Positions 16,915 through 26,056 of a DNA stretch of 64,000 nucleotides are shown here, one piece after another. Positions within the stretch are counted from its first letter, which is position 1. Each line of letters starts with the position of its first letter. The translations under genes were made by a program, and so were the position numbers. The DNA comes from Chloroflexota bacterium (GTDB taxonomy: Bacteria; Vulcanimicrobiota; JAMCWD01). The DNA is taken from assembly GCA_023475345.1 (NCBI GenBank), contig JAMCWD010000033.1, positions 1 to 64,000 of the forward strand, in the 5' to 3' direction. The notes beneath the pieces are model-generated. The model saw nothing but the letters and a program-made list of their open reading frames with translations. It had not been told where the DNA came from and ran no database searches.

Positions 16915-17524
16915 AACCGGAGCAAAATACCTTCTAACACCGCTTCAACTTGATGCATTAAGGGAGATAGGCAACATAGGTTCCGGTCATGCGGCAACCG
17001 CGTTATCCCAGTTGATTTCCTGCCCCGTTCACATGCAGCCTCCGAATATAAGGCTCATTGAAAAAGACCAGTTGGAAAAGCTCCTCGATGACCCCGAACA
17101 GGTCGGTGTAAGGATAAGGATCCTGGGCCATTTGCGGGGCGATATATTTCTCCTTTTGAGCAGGAACGACGCTGAAAAACTTCGCGAATTAATGTGCGGG
17201 TTCGGGCAGCTCAGCGGAAGAGACATCAGCCTTGAAGCCGCCATATCCGAAATGGCGAACATCATGGCGGGCGCATACAGCACCGCCCTTTATGAAATGA
17301 GCAGGCTGCCTATCCTGTGCTCCGTCCCCGAAATCCTGGCGTCGAAAGATCTTGTAAGCAGGGACCTTGAAAGCGCATCATTGCTTATTGAAAATTACCT
17401 GAATATCCACGAATTCGATTTCCATAACCTGCTCCTTCTCCACCCATCGCCGGAATCTCTCAACCTCTTCCTTGAAAGGATCGGGGTTCCTCAAATGGAG
17501 CAGAGGCTCAATGACTCAAAATAA
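16904..17524 (+). CDS. cheC: CheC-family chemotaxis phosphatase
   Basis: A 206-aa CheC-type protein that dephosphorylates CheY-P. Both active-site helices are present: LREIGNIGSGHAATALSQL near residues 19-37 and ISEMANIMAGAYSTALYEMS near residues 111-130, each with the E-x2-N signature, so both catalytic sites look intact. The start overlaps the cyclase gene by 11 bases, so the two are translated together. This links phosphatase control of a response regulator to cyclic di-GMP output. No other chemotaxis gene is in the window; the target regulator lies elsewhere. Confidence 0.9.
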   Translation: MEDKTGAKYLLTPLQLDALREIGNIGSGHAATALSQLISCPVHMQPPNIRLIEKDQLEKLLDDPEQVGVRIRILGHLRGDIFLLLSRNDAEKLRELMCGFGQLSGRDISLEAAISEMANIMAGAYSTALYEMSRLPILCSVPEILASKDLVSRDLESASLLIENYLNIHEFDFHNLLLLHPSPESLNLFLERIGVPQMEQRLNDSK

Positions 17525-17558
17525 TAACATCCAATAAAACCGGAGAGGAAATAAAAAA

Positions 17559-18086
17559 ATGTCCGTCCCGCGAGATCCTGCCGACGTCAAGCTGTTTACA
17601 GGCATGCTGGCGGGAGACCCTTCAAACTTCCCGGAAGCATGCGGTCCCTTTTCCCGTGTTTACGGCCCTGTTGATTACGAATCGGAACCTGTCCCCTTTA
17701 CCGCCACCGATTTCTATAAAAACGAAATGGGAGAAAACCTGTTTAGAAAATTTTACTCCTTTAAAAATCTGATCCCGCCTGGCGAGATAGTCAACGCCAA
17801 ATACCTGAGCCGCGAAATAGAAGAGCAGTTCAAGGACGAAGACGGGCACAGGCGGATAAATATCGACCCCGGGTACATGTGCCTGGGGAAGCTTGTCCTT
17901 ACAAGCTTCAAAGATCACCAGCACCGCATATACCTGGCCGATAATGTTTACGCCGAGTGTACTCTCAGGTTCAGGCGGGGCCGCTGGGATCCCTGGGAAT
18001 GGACGTTCCCGGATTACCGCACCGAAGAATACAATAAAATCCTGATGGAAATAAGAAATATATATTACAACCAGGTCCGGGGCTGA
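17559..18086 (+). CDS. DUF4416 family protein
   Basis: A 175-aa soluble protein that I recognise as the DUF4416 family by its ADVKLFTGMLAGDPSNF start, VYGPVDYESEPVPFT segment and conserved middle (NIDPGYMCLGKLVLTSFKDH). The family is found mainly in anaerobic bacteria with complex metabolism and has no established function. Aromatic and acidic residues are abundant. GGAG lies upstream of the ATG, 35 bases after cheC. It is co-directional with the siroheme decarboxylase-like gene 41 bases downstream. Confidence 0.8.
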   Translation: MSVPRDPADVKLFTGMLAGDPSNFPEACGPFSRVYGPVDYESEPVPFTATDFYKNEMGENLFRKFYSFKNLIPPGEIVNAKYLSREIEEQFKDEDGHRRINIDPGYMCLGKLVLTSFKDHQHRIYLADNVYAECTLRFRRGRWDPWEWTFPDYRTEEYNKILMEIRNIYYNQVRG

Positions 18087-18127
18087 TACCGGCAGGTTTA
18101 AACGGCCGCCTGGTAGAACTCATCGAT

Positions 18128-18607
18128 ATGAATCTTACCGAAAGCGAGATAAGCGCGCTTTCCGCGCTGGAACAGGGCATCCCGGCAATTCCCAGGCCGT
18201 ATGAAGAGCTTGCCCGCACGGCTGGCATGGCCGAAAAAGAATTCATCGAAATTTTAAAAAACCTTGTCAGCCGCGGTATAGTCCGCAGGCTCGGAGCCAG
18301 GATAAACCATTACAACGCAGGCTTCATGCACAACGCGATGGTCGTGTTTTGCGTCTCCGAAGAAGACGCCGATGAAGCGGCCGAGAGCCTTTCGGCAAGC
18401 CCTTCCGTAAGCCATTGCTACCTCCGCCCCGGCTTCCCCGGCTTTAAATACAACTTATATGCAATGGTTCACGCCGGGAGTTCACAGGATCTTGAAAAAA
18501 GCATAAGCGATCTTGCTGGAGAATGCGGCATCAACGATTTCATAATACTGCGGTCGCTTCGCGAATTTAAAAAATCACCGCCTGTAATTTGTAAGGACAA
18601 AGATTGA
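18128..18607 (+). CDS. AhbA/AhbB-type siroheme decarboxylase-like protein (Lrp/AsnC fold)
   Basis: A 159-aa protein with an N-terminal winged helix (LARTAGMAEKEFIEILKNL, then GIVRRLGARINHYNAGF) and a C-terminal RAM-like domain with VSHCYLRPGFPGFKYNLYAM. That last segment is characteristic of siroheme decarboxylases (AhbA/B and NirD/L/G/H) rather than of Lrp regulators. These enzymes remove two acetate carboxyls of siroheme to give didecarboxysiroheme in the alternative heme pathway of anaerobes. Only one subunit is here; the partner must lie elsewhere or this one acts alone. An AhbD/NirJ-like radical SAM gene lies 0.9 kb away on the other strand, which supports the assignment. Confidence 0.8.
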   Translation: MNLTESEISALSALEQGIPAIPRPYEELARTAGMAEKEFIEILKNLVSRGIVRRLGARINHYNAGFMHNAMVVFCVSEEDADEAAESLSASPSVSHCYLRPGFPGFKYNLYAMVHAGSSQDLEKSISDLAGECGINDFIILRSLREFKKSPPVICKDKD

Positions 18608-18626
18608 AAGGAGCCGGACCCGCATA

Positions 18627-19469
18627 TTGGATTTCTTATTTTTGGCGATAAAGACAATATTAAGGATTATCATAGAAGGCGGCGCAAGCCTTGTAAAGCT
18701 TCTCGTAATATTTACGCCCGTCGTAATCCTGCTCTTCCTTCTCTATCACGCAAGCAATTATTTCCAGAACTTACAGATAAAGGTTCTCGGGTTTTCGAAA
18801 GCAATATGGTTTTTTGCACCTGGCATAGCGCTGCATGAAGCAAGCCATTTCCTGGCGTGCGTGCTGACCGGCGCGCCCGTAGGGAGGGTAGTGCTGTTTA
18901 CACCGCGGGGGGAACGCGGAAGAGGCGGAAGATACACACTGGGCTTCGTCGAGCACGGGGACCCGTCGCTTCCGGGAGGCGACATCCTTATTGCCCTGGC
19001 CCCGTTCATCGGTATAAGCATCGTCCTGGTCATTGCGGTGAAATTGCTCCTGCCCGCCTTTACGCTGCCGCCTTTATACGCGGCAACTTCCGGCGGCATC
19101 GCCGCCGTCCCGTTTGATTACATATTTAAAATCCTCGGCTCCGGGTGGGCTCTTTTGAAAAGCATGAACTGGCTCGACATAAAAACTTACCTGTTCCTGT
19201 ACCTCATGCTTGCGGCCGCACCCGGGATAGCTCCCAGCAAAGAAGACTTCCGGACTTTCTGGAAAGGGGTTGTTATTTTATTCGGGTTCTTTTTCTGTTT
19301 CCTCGTTTTAGTTACCATGCTCAATGTAAATATTTACGAGACTTCCCTGCCCTCATTTTTTATCAGGCAATCGGCGATCCTGTCGTCATACCTTTCGTTA
19401 AGCCTTATCTGTACGCTCCTGGGGATGCTGTTATTTCATGTCCTCTTATATTTGCAGGAGAAAAGATAA
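18627..19469 (+). CDS. Polytopic membrane protein with HExxH motif (M50-like)
   Basis: A 280-aa integral membrane protein with about six to seven hydrophobic segments. The third begins with GIALHEASHFLACVLTGAP, an HExxH zinc-protease motif inside a membrane helix, as in intramembrane M50 metalloproteases. A basic loop (TPRGERGRGG) and a further helix with LIALAPFIGISIVLVIAV follow. The second M50 signature (N/D-PDG) is not obvious, so catalytic activity is uncertain; DUF3267-like proteins are an alternative. The start is TTG, with AGGAG unusually far (about 13 bases) upstream. It sits between the siroheme decarboxylase-like gene and the convergent radical SAM gene, ending 22 bases from it. 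Confidence 0.75.
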   Translation: MDFLFLAIKTILRIIIEGGASLVKLLVIFTPVVILLFLLYHASNYFQNLQIKVLGFSKAIWFFAPGIALHEASHFLACVLTGAPVGRVVLFTPRGERGRGGRYTLGFVEHGDPSLPGGDILIALAPFIGISIVLVIAVKLLLPAFTLPPLYAATSGGIAAVPFDYIFKILGSGWALLKSMNWLDIKTYLFLYLMLAAAPGIAPSKEDFRTFWKGVVILFGFFFCFLVLVTMLNVNIYETSLPSFFIRQSAILSSYLSLSLICTLLGMLLFHVLLYLQEKR

Positions 19470-19491
19470 GCCGGTTATCCACCTGTTCAGC

Positions 19492-20532
19492 TTATATAAG
19501 GATGTCCCTGGCAAGATCGTCTCCCACCTCGTCAGGTGAATATACGCATACCGGGTCTTCGGCCAGGAAGTCGCCCGACGTTTCAAAATACGCCCTTGCC
19601 CGGCATCCCCCGCAAATCTCCTGGTAATGGCATATCCCGCACTTGCCGTGATATACGCCCCTGCGCAGTTCGTGGAAAACATCGTTCCCCGCCCATATTT
19701 CTTCGAACGGCACATCCCTGACATTGCCGAGAGAAAGCGGGAAATAAGGACACGGGTGGACTTCACCGCCGGGAAGTATTACGCAATACGATACCCCGGC
19801 CAGGCATCCCTTTTTGAACCTGTGCCTTATCCCTTTGTTGGACGCTATCCTCATGAACTGGGGGGCGCATGTAGGCTTGATCACAATAGGGCATGAGTCC
19901 ATTTTCTCTACAAGTTTCTGGAGGAATATTTCATAATCTTTTTTATCAAGAAAAAGCTCTTCGTGTTCGCTCGCTCTCCCGGTGGGCACGAGGAAAAATA
20001 TGTGATGCGCTTCTGCGCCTGCCCGGACGGCAAAATCCGTTATCTGGAAAATCTCGTCAACATTTCTTTTCGTAACAGTGGTATGGACCTGGAAAGGCAA
20101 GCCGTAAACCCTGCATGCCTGCATGCCGTCAACGGACTTCTGGAGCGCCCCTTCGAACCGGCGAAACTCGTCATGGACAGCGGTATTCAAGCTGTCGATG
20201 CTTATGCCGACCCTTGCGACACCGGCCCTTTTCAACTTCATAACGGTGCCCTCGGTCAAAAGCGTCCCGTTGGTCCCCATAACCACACGCAGCTTAAGCT
20301 CCACGGCTTTTTCGATAAGCTCGTAAATATCGGCGCGCAGCAGCGGTTCCCCGCCTGACAGGACAAGCACCCTGAAACCCGCCTTTGCTATCGATTCCAG
20401 CAGGTGTTTGCCTTCCAGCGTTGTAAGCTCGAACAGCCCGGCCTCGCCTGCATCCCGGTAACAATGCAGGCAGCTGAGGTTACACTTTTTCGTAACATTC
20501 CATGATATTAAAACAGGTGTAGGATCAAACAT
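19492..20532 (-). CDS. AhbD/NirJ-like radical SAM heme-biosynthesis protein
   Basis: A 346-aa radical SAM enzyme with a SPASM-type C-terminus. The SAM cluster motif is KKCNLSCLHCYRDAG at residues 15-29, followed by VLSGGEPLLR. The C-terminal cysteines form two groups, including GCLAGVSYCVILPGGEVHPC and KCGICHYQEICGGCRARAY, with EDPVC near the end. This pattern is typical of AhbC, AhbD and NirJ, which act on iron-coproporphyrin or didecarboxysiroheme in heme b or d1 synthesis. With the decarboxylase-like gene nearby, a role in the siroheme route to heme is likely; which step cannot be fixed by eye. Other SPASM peptide-modifying enzymes are the alternative. Confidence 0.82.
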   Translation of the reverse strand: MFDPTPVLISWNVTKKCNLSCLHCYRDAGEAGLFELTTLEGKHLLESIAKAGFRVLVLSGGEPLLRADIYELIEKAVELKLRVVMGTNGTLLTEGTVMKLKRAGVARVGISIDSLNTAVHDEFRRFEGALQKSVDGMQACRVYGLPFQVHTTVTKRNVDEIFQITDFAVRAGAEAHHIFFLVPTGRASEHEELFLDKKDYEIFLQKLVEKMDSCPIVIKPTCAPQFMRIASNKGIRHRFKKGCLAGVSYCVILPGGEVHPCPYFPLSLGNVRDVPFEEIWAGNDVFHELRRGVYHGKCGICHYQEICGGCRARAYFETSGDFLAEDPVCVYSPDEVGDDLARDILI

Positions 20533-20576
20533 AGGGTATTTATTTCAGGGAAAGATTTCATTTCCCTTTTCGTTTT

Positions 20577-21704
20577 TTAGGCGACCTGCCTCCTGAACCT
20601 CAGCACGCTGAGGCCGAAGACCAGCAGGCCCATTATCAAAAGCGCCAGGGCATCGGGCCACAGCACGGTTATGCCGACGCCTTTAAGAAAAATTCCGCGG
20701 ACGATGCTGATGATGTATCTCAGCGGGATAAGATAAGTAACGGCCTGGAAAAAAGGCGGCATACTGTCTATTGGGAAGACGAAGCCAGACAGCCACATAT
20801 TCGGCAGCATAAAAAAGAAAGCCGTCATCATGGCCTGTTCCTGGCTCCTGCTTATCGTCGATATGAAAAGGCCCAGGCCCAGGCTCGTCATCAAAAATAT
20901 CCCCGACAGGAAAAAGAAAACGACCAGGTTGCCCCTGATGGGGACGCCGAACCAGCAGCAGCCTACGGTTACGGCCAGGATCAACTCAACGTAAACGATG
21001 ATGACGAAGGGGAGCAACTTTCCTAAAAGTATTTCATAAACCCTGAGCGGGCTGACGAGAAGCTGCTCGATAGTGCCGCTTTCCCTTTCCCTGACAAGCG
21101 ACAAAGACGACGAAATCATAGTTACCATAAGGAGCAGAAGGCACAGCATCCCGGGGATCATGAAAACTGCCGACTTGAGATCGGGGTTGTACCAGATCCT
21201 GGGTTCGATCGTTATGGGATAAGCCAGGGAGCCGCTTTTGCCCTTCAGATTCAAACGCTGTCCCGTAAGGTTTTCATTAAACGCCTGTGTTATTTTCGTG
21301 GCGTAAGCAAGGCTTATCTGGGCCGTGTTGTTATCGCAGCCGTCAAGCAGGAACTGGATTTTTGCAGGCGGGAAGCCGAGGAGATCCCTCGTAAAGTCTG
21401 CGGGTATATTTATGCCGACGGAAATCTTCCCCCCGTCAAGCAGGCGGGACAGGCCGCCGGGCTTTTCAACTCTTGAAACCAGCACGAAATATCCCGAGTT
21501 CAGGAAATCCCTCAATAAATCTCTGCTGTAATACGACCTGTCACTATCGAGAAGTCCCAGCCTGATATTTTTAATGTCGAGATTTATCGCGTAGCCGAAA
21601 ATGATCAACTGCGCTATCGGGATTATTAAAAGCAATACAAGCATCCGCCTGTCCCTCAGGACCTGGATGAACTCTTTCCTTATCATACTTAAAATTCTGA
21701 TCAT
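20577..21704 (-). CDS. ABC-2 type permease (YbhR-like)
   Basis: A 375-aa permease of the ABC-2 family. One N-terminal membrane helix (residues about 23-40) is followed by a large extracytoplasmic domain of about 140 residues and then five helices, with the ABC-2 signature RERESGTIEQLLVSPLRVYE. It is a paralogue of the next gene upstream (21716-22864). Together with two ATPases and a membrane-fusion protein it forms a YbhGFSR-like exporter; relatives pump cations, drugs or unknown hydrophobic compounds out of Gram-negative cells. It is the last gene of the operon. Confidence 0.92.
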   Translation of the reverse strand: MIRILSMIRKEFIQVLRDRRMLVLLLIIPIAQLIIFGYAINLDIKNIRLGLLDSDRSYYSRDLLRDFLNSGYFVLVSRVEKPGGLSRLLDGGKISVGINIPADFTRDLLGFPPAKIQFLLDGCDNNTAQISLAYATKITQAFNENLTGQRLNLKGKSGSLAYPITIEPRIWYNPDLKSAVFMIPGMLCLLLLMVTMISSSLSLVRERESGTIEQLLVSPLRVYEILLGKLLPFVIIVYVELILAVTVGCCWFGVPIRGNLVVFFFLSGIFLMTSLGLGLFISTISRSQEQAMMTAFFFMLPNMWLSGFVFPIDSMPPFFQAVTYLIPLRYIISIVRGIFLKGVGITVLWPDALALLIMGLLVFGLSVLRFRRQVA

Positions 21705-21715
21705 AATAAAATACC

Positions 21716-22864
21716 CTACAACTGTTTCTTAAACCTTTTGAAGCTCACGAGAAGAATTGCGGAGGCAAATACCAGAAGCGCGGCTACATCCGGCCAGAAC
21801 GCAGTGATGCCGACGCCTTTCAGCAGTACCCCCCGCAGGATGACCAGGAAATATTTCGCAGGGACCAGGTAAGATATGGCCTGTAAAAAGTAAGGCATCC
21901 CGTTAAGCGGGAAAACGAACCCCGACAGAATGAATGACGGTAAAAGCGAAATAAAAAGCGCCAGCATCATCGCCATCTGCTGTGTAGTGGCTACGGTCGA
22001 TACGAGAAGCCCGATGCCCAGCGCTCCCACGAGAAAAACCGGCGCAATGATCAAAAGCAGCAGAAGGCTCCCTTTAACAGGCACGTGGAAAACGCTCCAC
22101 CCCACCAGCAGTATGATCAAAACATCGGTATAAGCTATGAAACCGTACGGTATCAGCTTCCCCAGTATGAATTCGGAAGATTTTATCGGCGAGACGATTA
22201 TCTCTTCAAGAGTGTTTTTCTCCCGCTCCCTGACCACCGCCATCGACGAAAGCATCGCGGCGGCCATCATCATTATAATGGCGATAAGGCCCGGGACAAT
22301 GAAGTTGGCCGATGAAAGACCGGGGTTGTACCAGAACCTGGGGATCAATTCCAGGGACGGTTTTAGCATGCTTGAAGGTATGCCCGCTGCCGACGACCTT
22401 TCTTCCAGCATCCTCAGGGCTTCCTGGCCGCTTATCGACGAAAGGTATCCCATGCTCAAATTGGCTGCGTTGGGGTCGGAGCCGTCGAGCAATACCTGGA
22501 TATGTGCCGTCCTGCCGCTGTCGATCTCGCTTTCAAGATCCCTGGGAAATACTACCGCAACTTTCGCCCTGCCGGAATCCAGGGCATTCCTGACCTGGGC
22601 GTAATCCCGCGCGTAACCGTACAACCGGAAATTTTTGCCCGCAGTAAAAGCGTCAACAAGCTTCTGTGAAGTAACGCTGTGGGAATTATCGTAAACTATC
22701 AACGGCAGGTTTTTTACATCGAATGAAATTGCAAGACCGAATACCGTCAGCATTATGACGGGCATTGCAAGCACTATGACAAGCGTCCAGGGGTCTCTCA
22801 AGATATGGAGGAATTCCTTCCTGGCTATTGCAAGCATCCGCCTCCTGAAAGCGCCTGTATTCAT
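21716..22864 (-). CDS. ABC-2 type permease (YbhS-like)
   Basis: A 382-aa permease with the same plan as its neighbour: an N-terminal helix, a periplasmic domain and a C-terminal five-helix bundle with the signature REREKNTLEEIIVSPIKSSE. The ATG overlaps the TGA of the upstream ATPase gene (ATGA), so the two are translationally coupled. The two permeases most likely form a heterodimer. Eleven bases separate it from the last permease gene. Confidence 0.92.
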   Translation of the reverse strand: MNTGAFRRRMLAIARKEFLHILRDPWTLVIVLAMPVIMLTVFGLAISFDVKNLPLIVYDNSHSVTSQKLVDAFTAGKNFRLYGYARDYAQVRNALDSGRAKVAVVFPRDLESEIDSGRTAHIQVLLDGSDPNAANLSMGYLSSISGQEALRMLEERSSAAGIPSSMLKPSLELIPRFWYNPGLSSANFIVPGLIAIIMMMAAAMLSSMAVVREREKNTLEEIIVSPIKSSEFILGKLIPYGFIAYTDVLIILLVGWSVFHVPVKGSLLLLLIIAPVFLVGALGIGLLVSTVATTQQMAMMLALFISLLPSFILSGFVFPLNGMPYFLQAISYLVPAKYFLVILRGVLLKGVGITAFWPDVAALLVFASAILLVSFKRFKKQL

Positions 22865-23796
22865 TTTGCGGCGCCCTCCTGTTCACGCATCAGGCTGACG
22901 AATACATCCTCTATGCCCGGCGATATCCGCTTTATATCGCTTACTTTTATGCCGCCCGATTCCAGCTTTTCTTTTATGGCAGGCACGGAATCCATCGATG
23001 AGACCACAAGATGAATCCTCATACCATAAGGCGTAACCTCGACAATACCGGGCATATCTACAAGCAGCGATTCGGCCCTGTATATAGAGTCACATGAAAG
23101 TTCCAGGAGGACTCCCCGCATCATCTCCCTGACCTTGGCGGGCGTGCCCTCGGCTATAAGGCGGCCTGCATAAAGGAGCGCCATGCGGTTACAATACTCG
23201 GCTTCATCCATGTAATGTGTGGTGCAGAAGATCGTAGCTCCTTCTTTTGCAAGGCTGTAAATGATCTCCCAGAAAACGCGCCTTGCAAGTGGATCCATGC
23301 CTGCGGTAGGCTCGTCGAGGAAGATAAGGCCCGGGTCATGCATGAGAGCGCATGCAAGCGCAAGCCTCTGGCGAAAACCTCCCGGCAGCGATGATGCAAG
23401 CATTTTCCTGTACCCGCCCAGGCCGAGCTTTTCAACCAGCTTCTCTTTCCTGTCTTTCATCAACCTGCCGTTTATCCCGTAAATGCCCGCGTAGAATTCC
23501 AGGTTTTCGTCAACGGTAAGGTCGGGGTACAGGCTGAAAAGCTGAGACATGTAGCCGATCTGGGCGCGGACGGATTCCGATTCTTTTGCAACATCGGAGC
23601 CGAGAACGACAGCCTTGCCGGAGCTGGGGGCAAGGAGGCCGCACAGCATCCTTATCGTCGTCGATTTGCCGGAGCCGTTGGGGCCGAGGAAACCGAAGAT
23701 CTCGCCGCGATCGACAGTGAACGAAATGCCGTCAACTGCGATAAAATCACCGAACCGGCGGACAAGGTTCTCTACTTTAATCGCCGCGCCCGGCAT
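22861..23796 (-). CDS. ABC transporter ATPase (second of the pair)
   Basis: A 311-aa ATPase. Walker A is GPNGSGKSTT, the signature region reads LPGGFRQRLALACALMH (a slightly changed LSGG), Walker B is LIFLDEPTAGMD and the H-loop is TTHYMDE. A C-terminal extension of about 80 residues is typical of drug- or antibiotic-exporter ATPases. The ATG at 23796 has AGGAGG six bases upstream and overlaps the preceding ATPase gene by 20 bases; the open frame continues further upstream but has no better start. In E. coli the two ATPase halves are fused in YbhF; here they are separate genes. Confidence 0.92.
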   Translation of the reverse strand: MPGAAIKVENLVRRFGDFIAVDGISFTVDRGEIFGFLGPNGSGKSTTIRMLCGLLAPSSGKAVVLGSDVAKESESVRAQIGYMSQLFSLYPDLTVDENLEFYAGIYGINGRLMKDRKEKLVEKLGLGGYRKMLASSLPGGFRQRLALACALMHDPGLIFLDEPTAGMDPLARRVFWEIIYSLAKEGATIFCTTHYMDEAEYCNRMALLYAGRLIAEGTPAKVREMMRGVLLELSCDSIYRAESLLVDMPGIVEVTPYGMRIHLVVSSMDSVPAIKEKLESGGIKVSDIKRISPGIEDVFVSLMREQEGAAK

Positions 23797-24736
23797 AGGT
23801 TTCCTCCTTCCTGACAATGTCGATAAAAACATCTTCCATCGCGGGGCGTCCCGGCCGGTATTCCTTAAGAACAACCCCCTTTTCCGAAAGCAGAGCCGAT
23901 ATTTTATCCTCCGGGTATTCTATGCTGCTGCGGATGTTTATGTGATCGCCCATCAGGTAACAGGATTGAATGCCCGGCTCGTCCGAAAGCGCCTCCACCG
24001 CCTGGAACGGCTTATCGGCGGTTATCTCAATGAAGAAGCCCCTCATGGTTTCGAGGATTTCGAAAGGCGAGCCCTGCTTCAAAAGCCTCCCTTTATAAAG
24101 AAATCCCATCCGGGTGGTCATCTCCACCTCGTCCATGTAAGGGGTTGAAACGATTATCGTCATCCCTTCGGCGTTAAGGTCCGAAAGTATTTTCCACAGT
24201 TCTCTCCTGGAGAGAGCATCAACGCCGGTGGTAGGCTCGTCGAGGAACAATATATCGGGGTCATGGATAAGGGCGCATGAAAGAGCCAGCTTTTGCTTCA
24301 TGCCCCCGGAAAGCGCACCGGCCCTGCGTTTCAGGAAAGGCGAAAGCCTGCTGAATTCCATCAGGCGGGTAAGTTTTTTCCTGTATTGATCCTTTGGAAC
24401 GCAAAAAACATCCCCGTAAAAACTGAGATTTTCTTCGACCGTCAAATCCTCGTAGAGGCTGAACCTCTGGGGCATATACCCGATGCGCTCGCTTACCGCG
24501 TCGGGGTTTTTCAAAAGGTTGAGACCTGCTATTTCAATTTCGCCGGAATCCGGAGGGATAACGCCGCAGAGGAGGCGGAAAGCCGTCGTTTTCCCGGCCC
24601 CGTCGGGCCCGACAAGGCCGAAGATCTCTCCCCTGAAAATCGTCAGGTCAAGCTCTTTGAGCGCCTTAATTTCTCCATAGCTCCTGGAGAGCTTAGTTGT
24701 TATTACCGCCGGGTCCTGTTTCATGAATCCTGACAT
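23777..24736 (-). CDS. ABC transporter ATPase (first of the pair)
   Basis: A 319-aa ATPase. Walker A is GPDGAGKTTA, the signature is LSGGMKQKLALSCALIH and Walker B is ILFLDEPTTGVD. The H-loop position reads VSTPYMDE: where the sister gene has the usual His, this one has Pro, so its site may be the degenerate one of an asymmetric pair. Two start codons are possible, ATG 24736 and ATG 24724; both overlap the end of the membrane-fusion gene by 32-44 bases, so translation is coupled. Confidence 0.92.
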   Translation of the reverse strand: MSGFMKQDPAVITTKLSRSYGEIKALKELDLTIFRGEIFGLVGPDGAGKTTAFRLLCGVIPPDSGEIEIAGLNLLKNPDAVSERIGYMPQRFSLYEDLTVEENLSFYGDVFCVPKDQYRKKLTRLMEFSRLSPFLKRRAGALSGGMKQKLALSCALIHDPDILFLDEPTTGVDALSRRELWKILSDLNAEGMTIIVSTPYMDEVEMTTRMGFLYKGRLLKQGSPFEILETMRGFFIEITADKPFQAVEALSDEPGIQSCYLMGDHINIRSSIEYPEDKISALLSEKGVVLKEYRPGRPAMEDVFIDIVRKEETYAGRGD

Positions 24737-25979
24737 CCGCCGGCAGTCCCGGCTTCAGCATAAGATCTTTATTGTCCACCGTTACCTTCACCCTGAAGGT
24801 CAGAGTAACACGCTCCTCTTTCGTCTGGATGAATTTGGGCGTAAATTCGGCTTCCTGGGATATAAAAGTTACTTTGCCGGAGAATTTTTTGCCGGGATAG
24901 CTGTCAACGGTAACATCCGCTGGATCCTGAAGCTTTATCCTCCCTACCTGGGTCTCCGGCAGATACACCGTAACCCATGCTTTCTCCAGGTCGGCCATGG
25001 TAACTATTACGCTGCCGGGAACCGCAAGGTCGCCCAACTCCATGATCTTCTTGGTGACGAACCCGGAATAAGGCGCATAAATAACCGTTTCTTTAACATT
25101 TTGCCCTGCGATTTTCATCGCTGCAAGGGCCTGTTGTGCAAGATAATTTGCAGCTTCGGCTTCCCGCTTAGCACTTGTGAGTTTTGCCTTTGCAGCATCC
25201 AGGTCTTTCTTTGAGATATCCTTGTTGTACAGCCCTGCCTGGGCGGAGGCCAGACCTGCAAGCGCGCCCTGGTATGAGGCCTCTCCTTCACGCACCGATT
25301 CCTTTCGGTAGCCGGATTCCGCCATCGAATAAGCCGCCCTGGCCGCTTCGTACCTTGCTTTAGAACTGTCATAATTCGACTGGGCCATGTCCAGCTCGGA
25401 TTTGCTTATAGCCCCGGCCTCATAAATGTTCCTGCTTCTTTCGATACTCTTTTTGCTGAGGGTGTAAGCGGCTTCGGCGGCGTCCATATTTTCCCTGGCC
25501 TGCTTCACTTCCTGGACGCGAAGACCGCTCTGGAGCGCTTGCAGTCTCTGGCTCGACACATCTACGGCGGCCTTTGCCTGACCGATGCCGGCATCGACCG
25601 AGGCATCGGTCAACGAAACTCTTTTTTCCGCCTGGGCGGCAAGGGCTTCTGCGCTCTTCACCTGTTCCTTCGCCGCTTTTGCTTTCTTTACGACAGCCTT
25701 ATAATTTGCTGCGGCTTGGTTATATGCATCTTTTATCTCCGGCGCCGTCAGCTTTGCGATAACATCACCCTTCTCGATTTTAGCGCCCTCTTCGATAACC
25801 CACTCTATCCGCCCCGTAACCTTGCTGGCCACCCGGGCTTCATCGACTTCTATAGTCCCCGATGCCTCAAGCTTCTGGGGCATGAGGCGCAAAAACAGGT
25901 AAATTCCCGCTATTATAACGGCCGCCAGTATTATAAACGGTATTATTCGCTTGATTTTTTCCCCGTGTATTTCCGCCAT
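24693..25979 (-). CDS. HlyD-family periplasmic adaptor (YbhG-like)
   Basis: A 428-aa membrane-fusion protein. It has one N-terminal membrane anchor (residues about 10-30), a first lipoyl half (EVDEARVASKVTGRIEWVIE), a long alanine-rich coiled-coil hairpin (about residues 80-290, full of AKAAKE- and SAEALAAQAEKR-like heptads), the second lipoyl half (VIYAPYSGFVTKKIMELGDL) and a beta-barrel domain. It bridges the ABC exporter to an outer-membrane channel, implying a two-membrane envelope. It is the first gene of the operon, 77 bases downstream of a palindromic operator. The hairpin is long for the family. Confidence 0.93.
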   Translation of the reverse strand: MAEIHGEKIKRIIPFIILAAVIIAGIYLFLRLMPQKLEASGTIEVDEARVASKVTGRIEWVIEEGAKIEKGDVIAKLTAPEIKDAYNQAAANYKAVVKKAKAAKEQVKSAEALAAQAEKRVSLTDASVDAGIGQAKAAVDVSSQRLQALQSGLRVQEVKQARENMDAAEAAYTLSKKSIERSRNIYEAGAISKSELDMAQSNYDSSKARYEAARAAYSMAESGYRKESVREGEASYQGALAGLASAQAGLYNKDISKKDLDAAKAKLTSAKREAEAANYLAQQALAAMKIAGQNVKETVIYAPYSGFVTKKIMELGDLAVPGSVIVTMADLEKAWVTVYLPETQVGRIKLQDPADVTVDSYPGKKFSGKVTFISQEAEFTPKFIQTKEERVTLTFRVKVTVDNKDLMLKPGLPADVRIHETGPGGNNN

Positions 25980-26056
25980 CGTTACTTCCGAATTTTTTTA
26001 ATAATTTTATTCTTCTACCAAATACATGAAAAAGCCTTTAAAAATACCCTCCCTGC

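Noticed and set aside
20546-20578. Hairpin GGGAAA...TTTCCC between the radical SAM gene and the last permease gene
   Set aside because: On the minus strand, where it would be needed, no T-run follows; the T-rich side faces a strand with no gene ending there.
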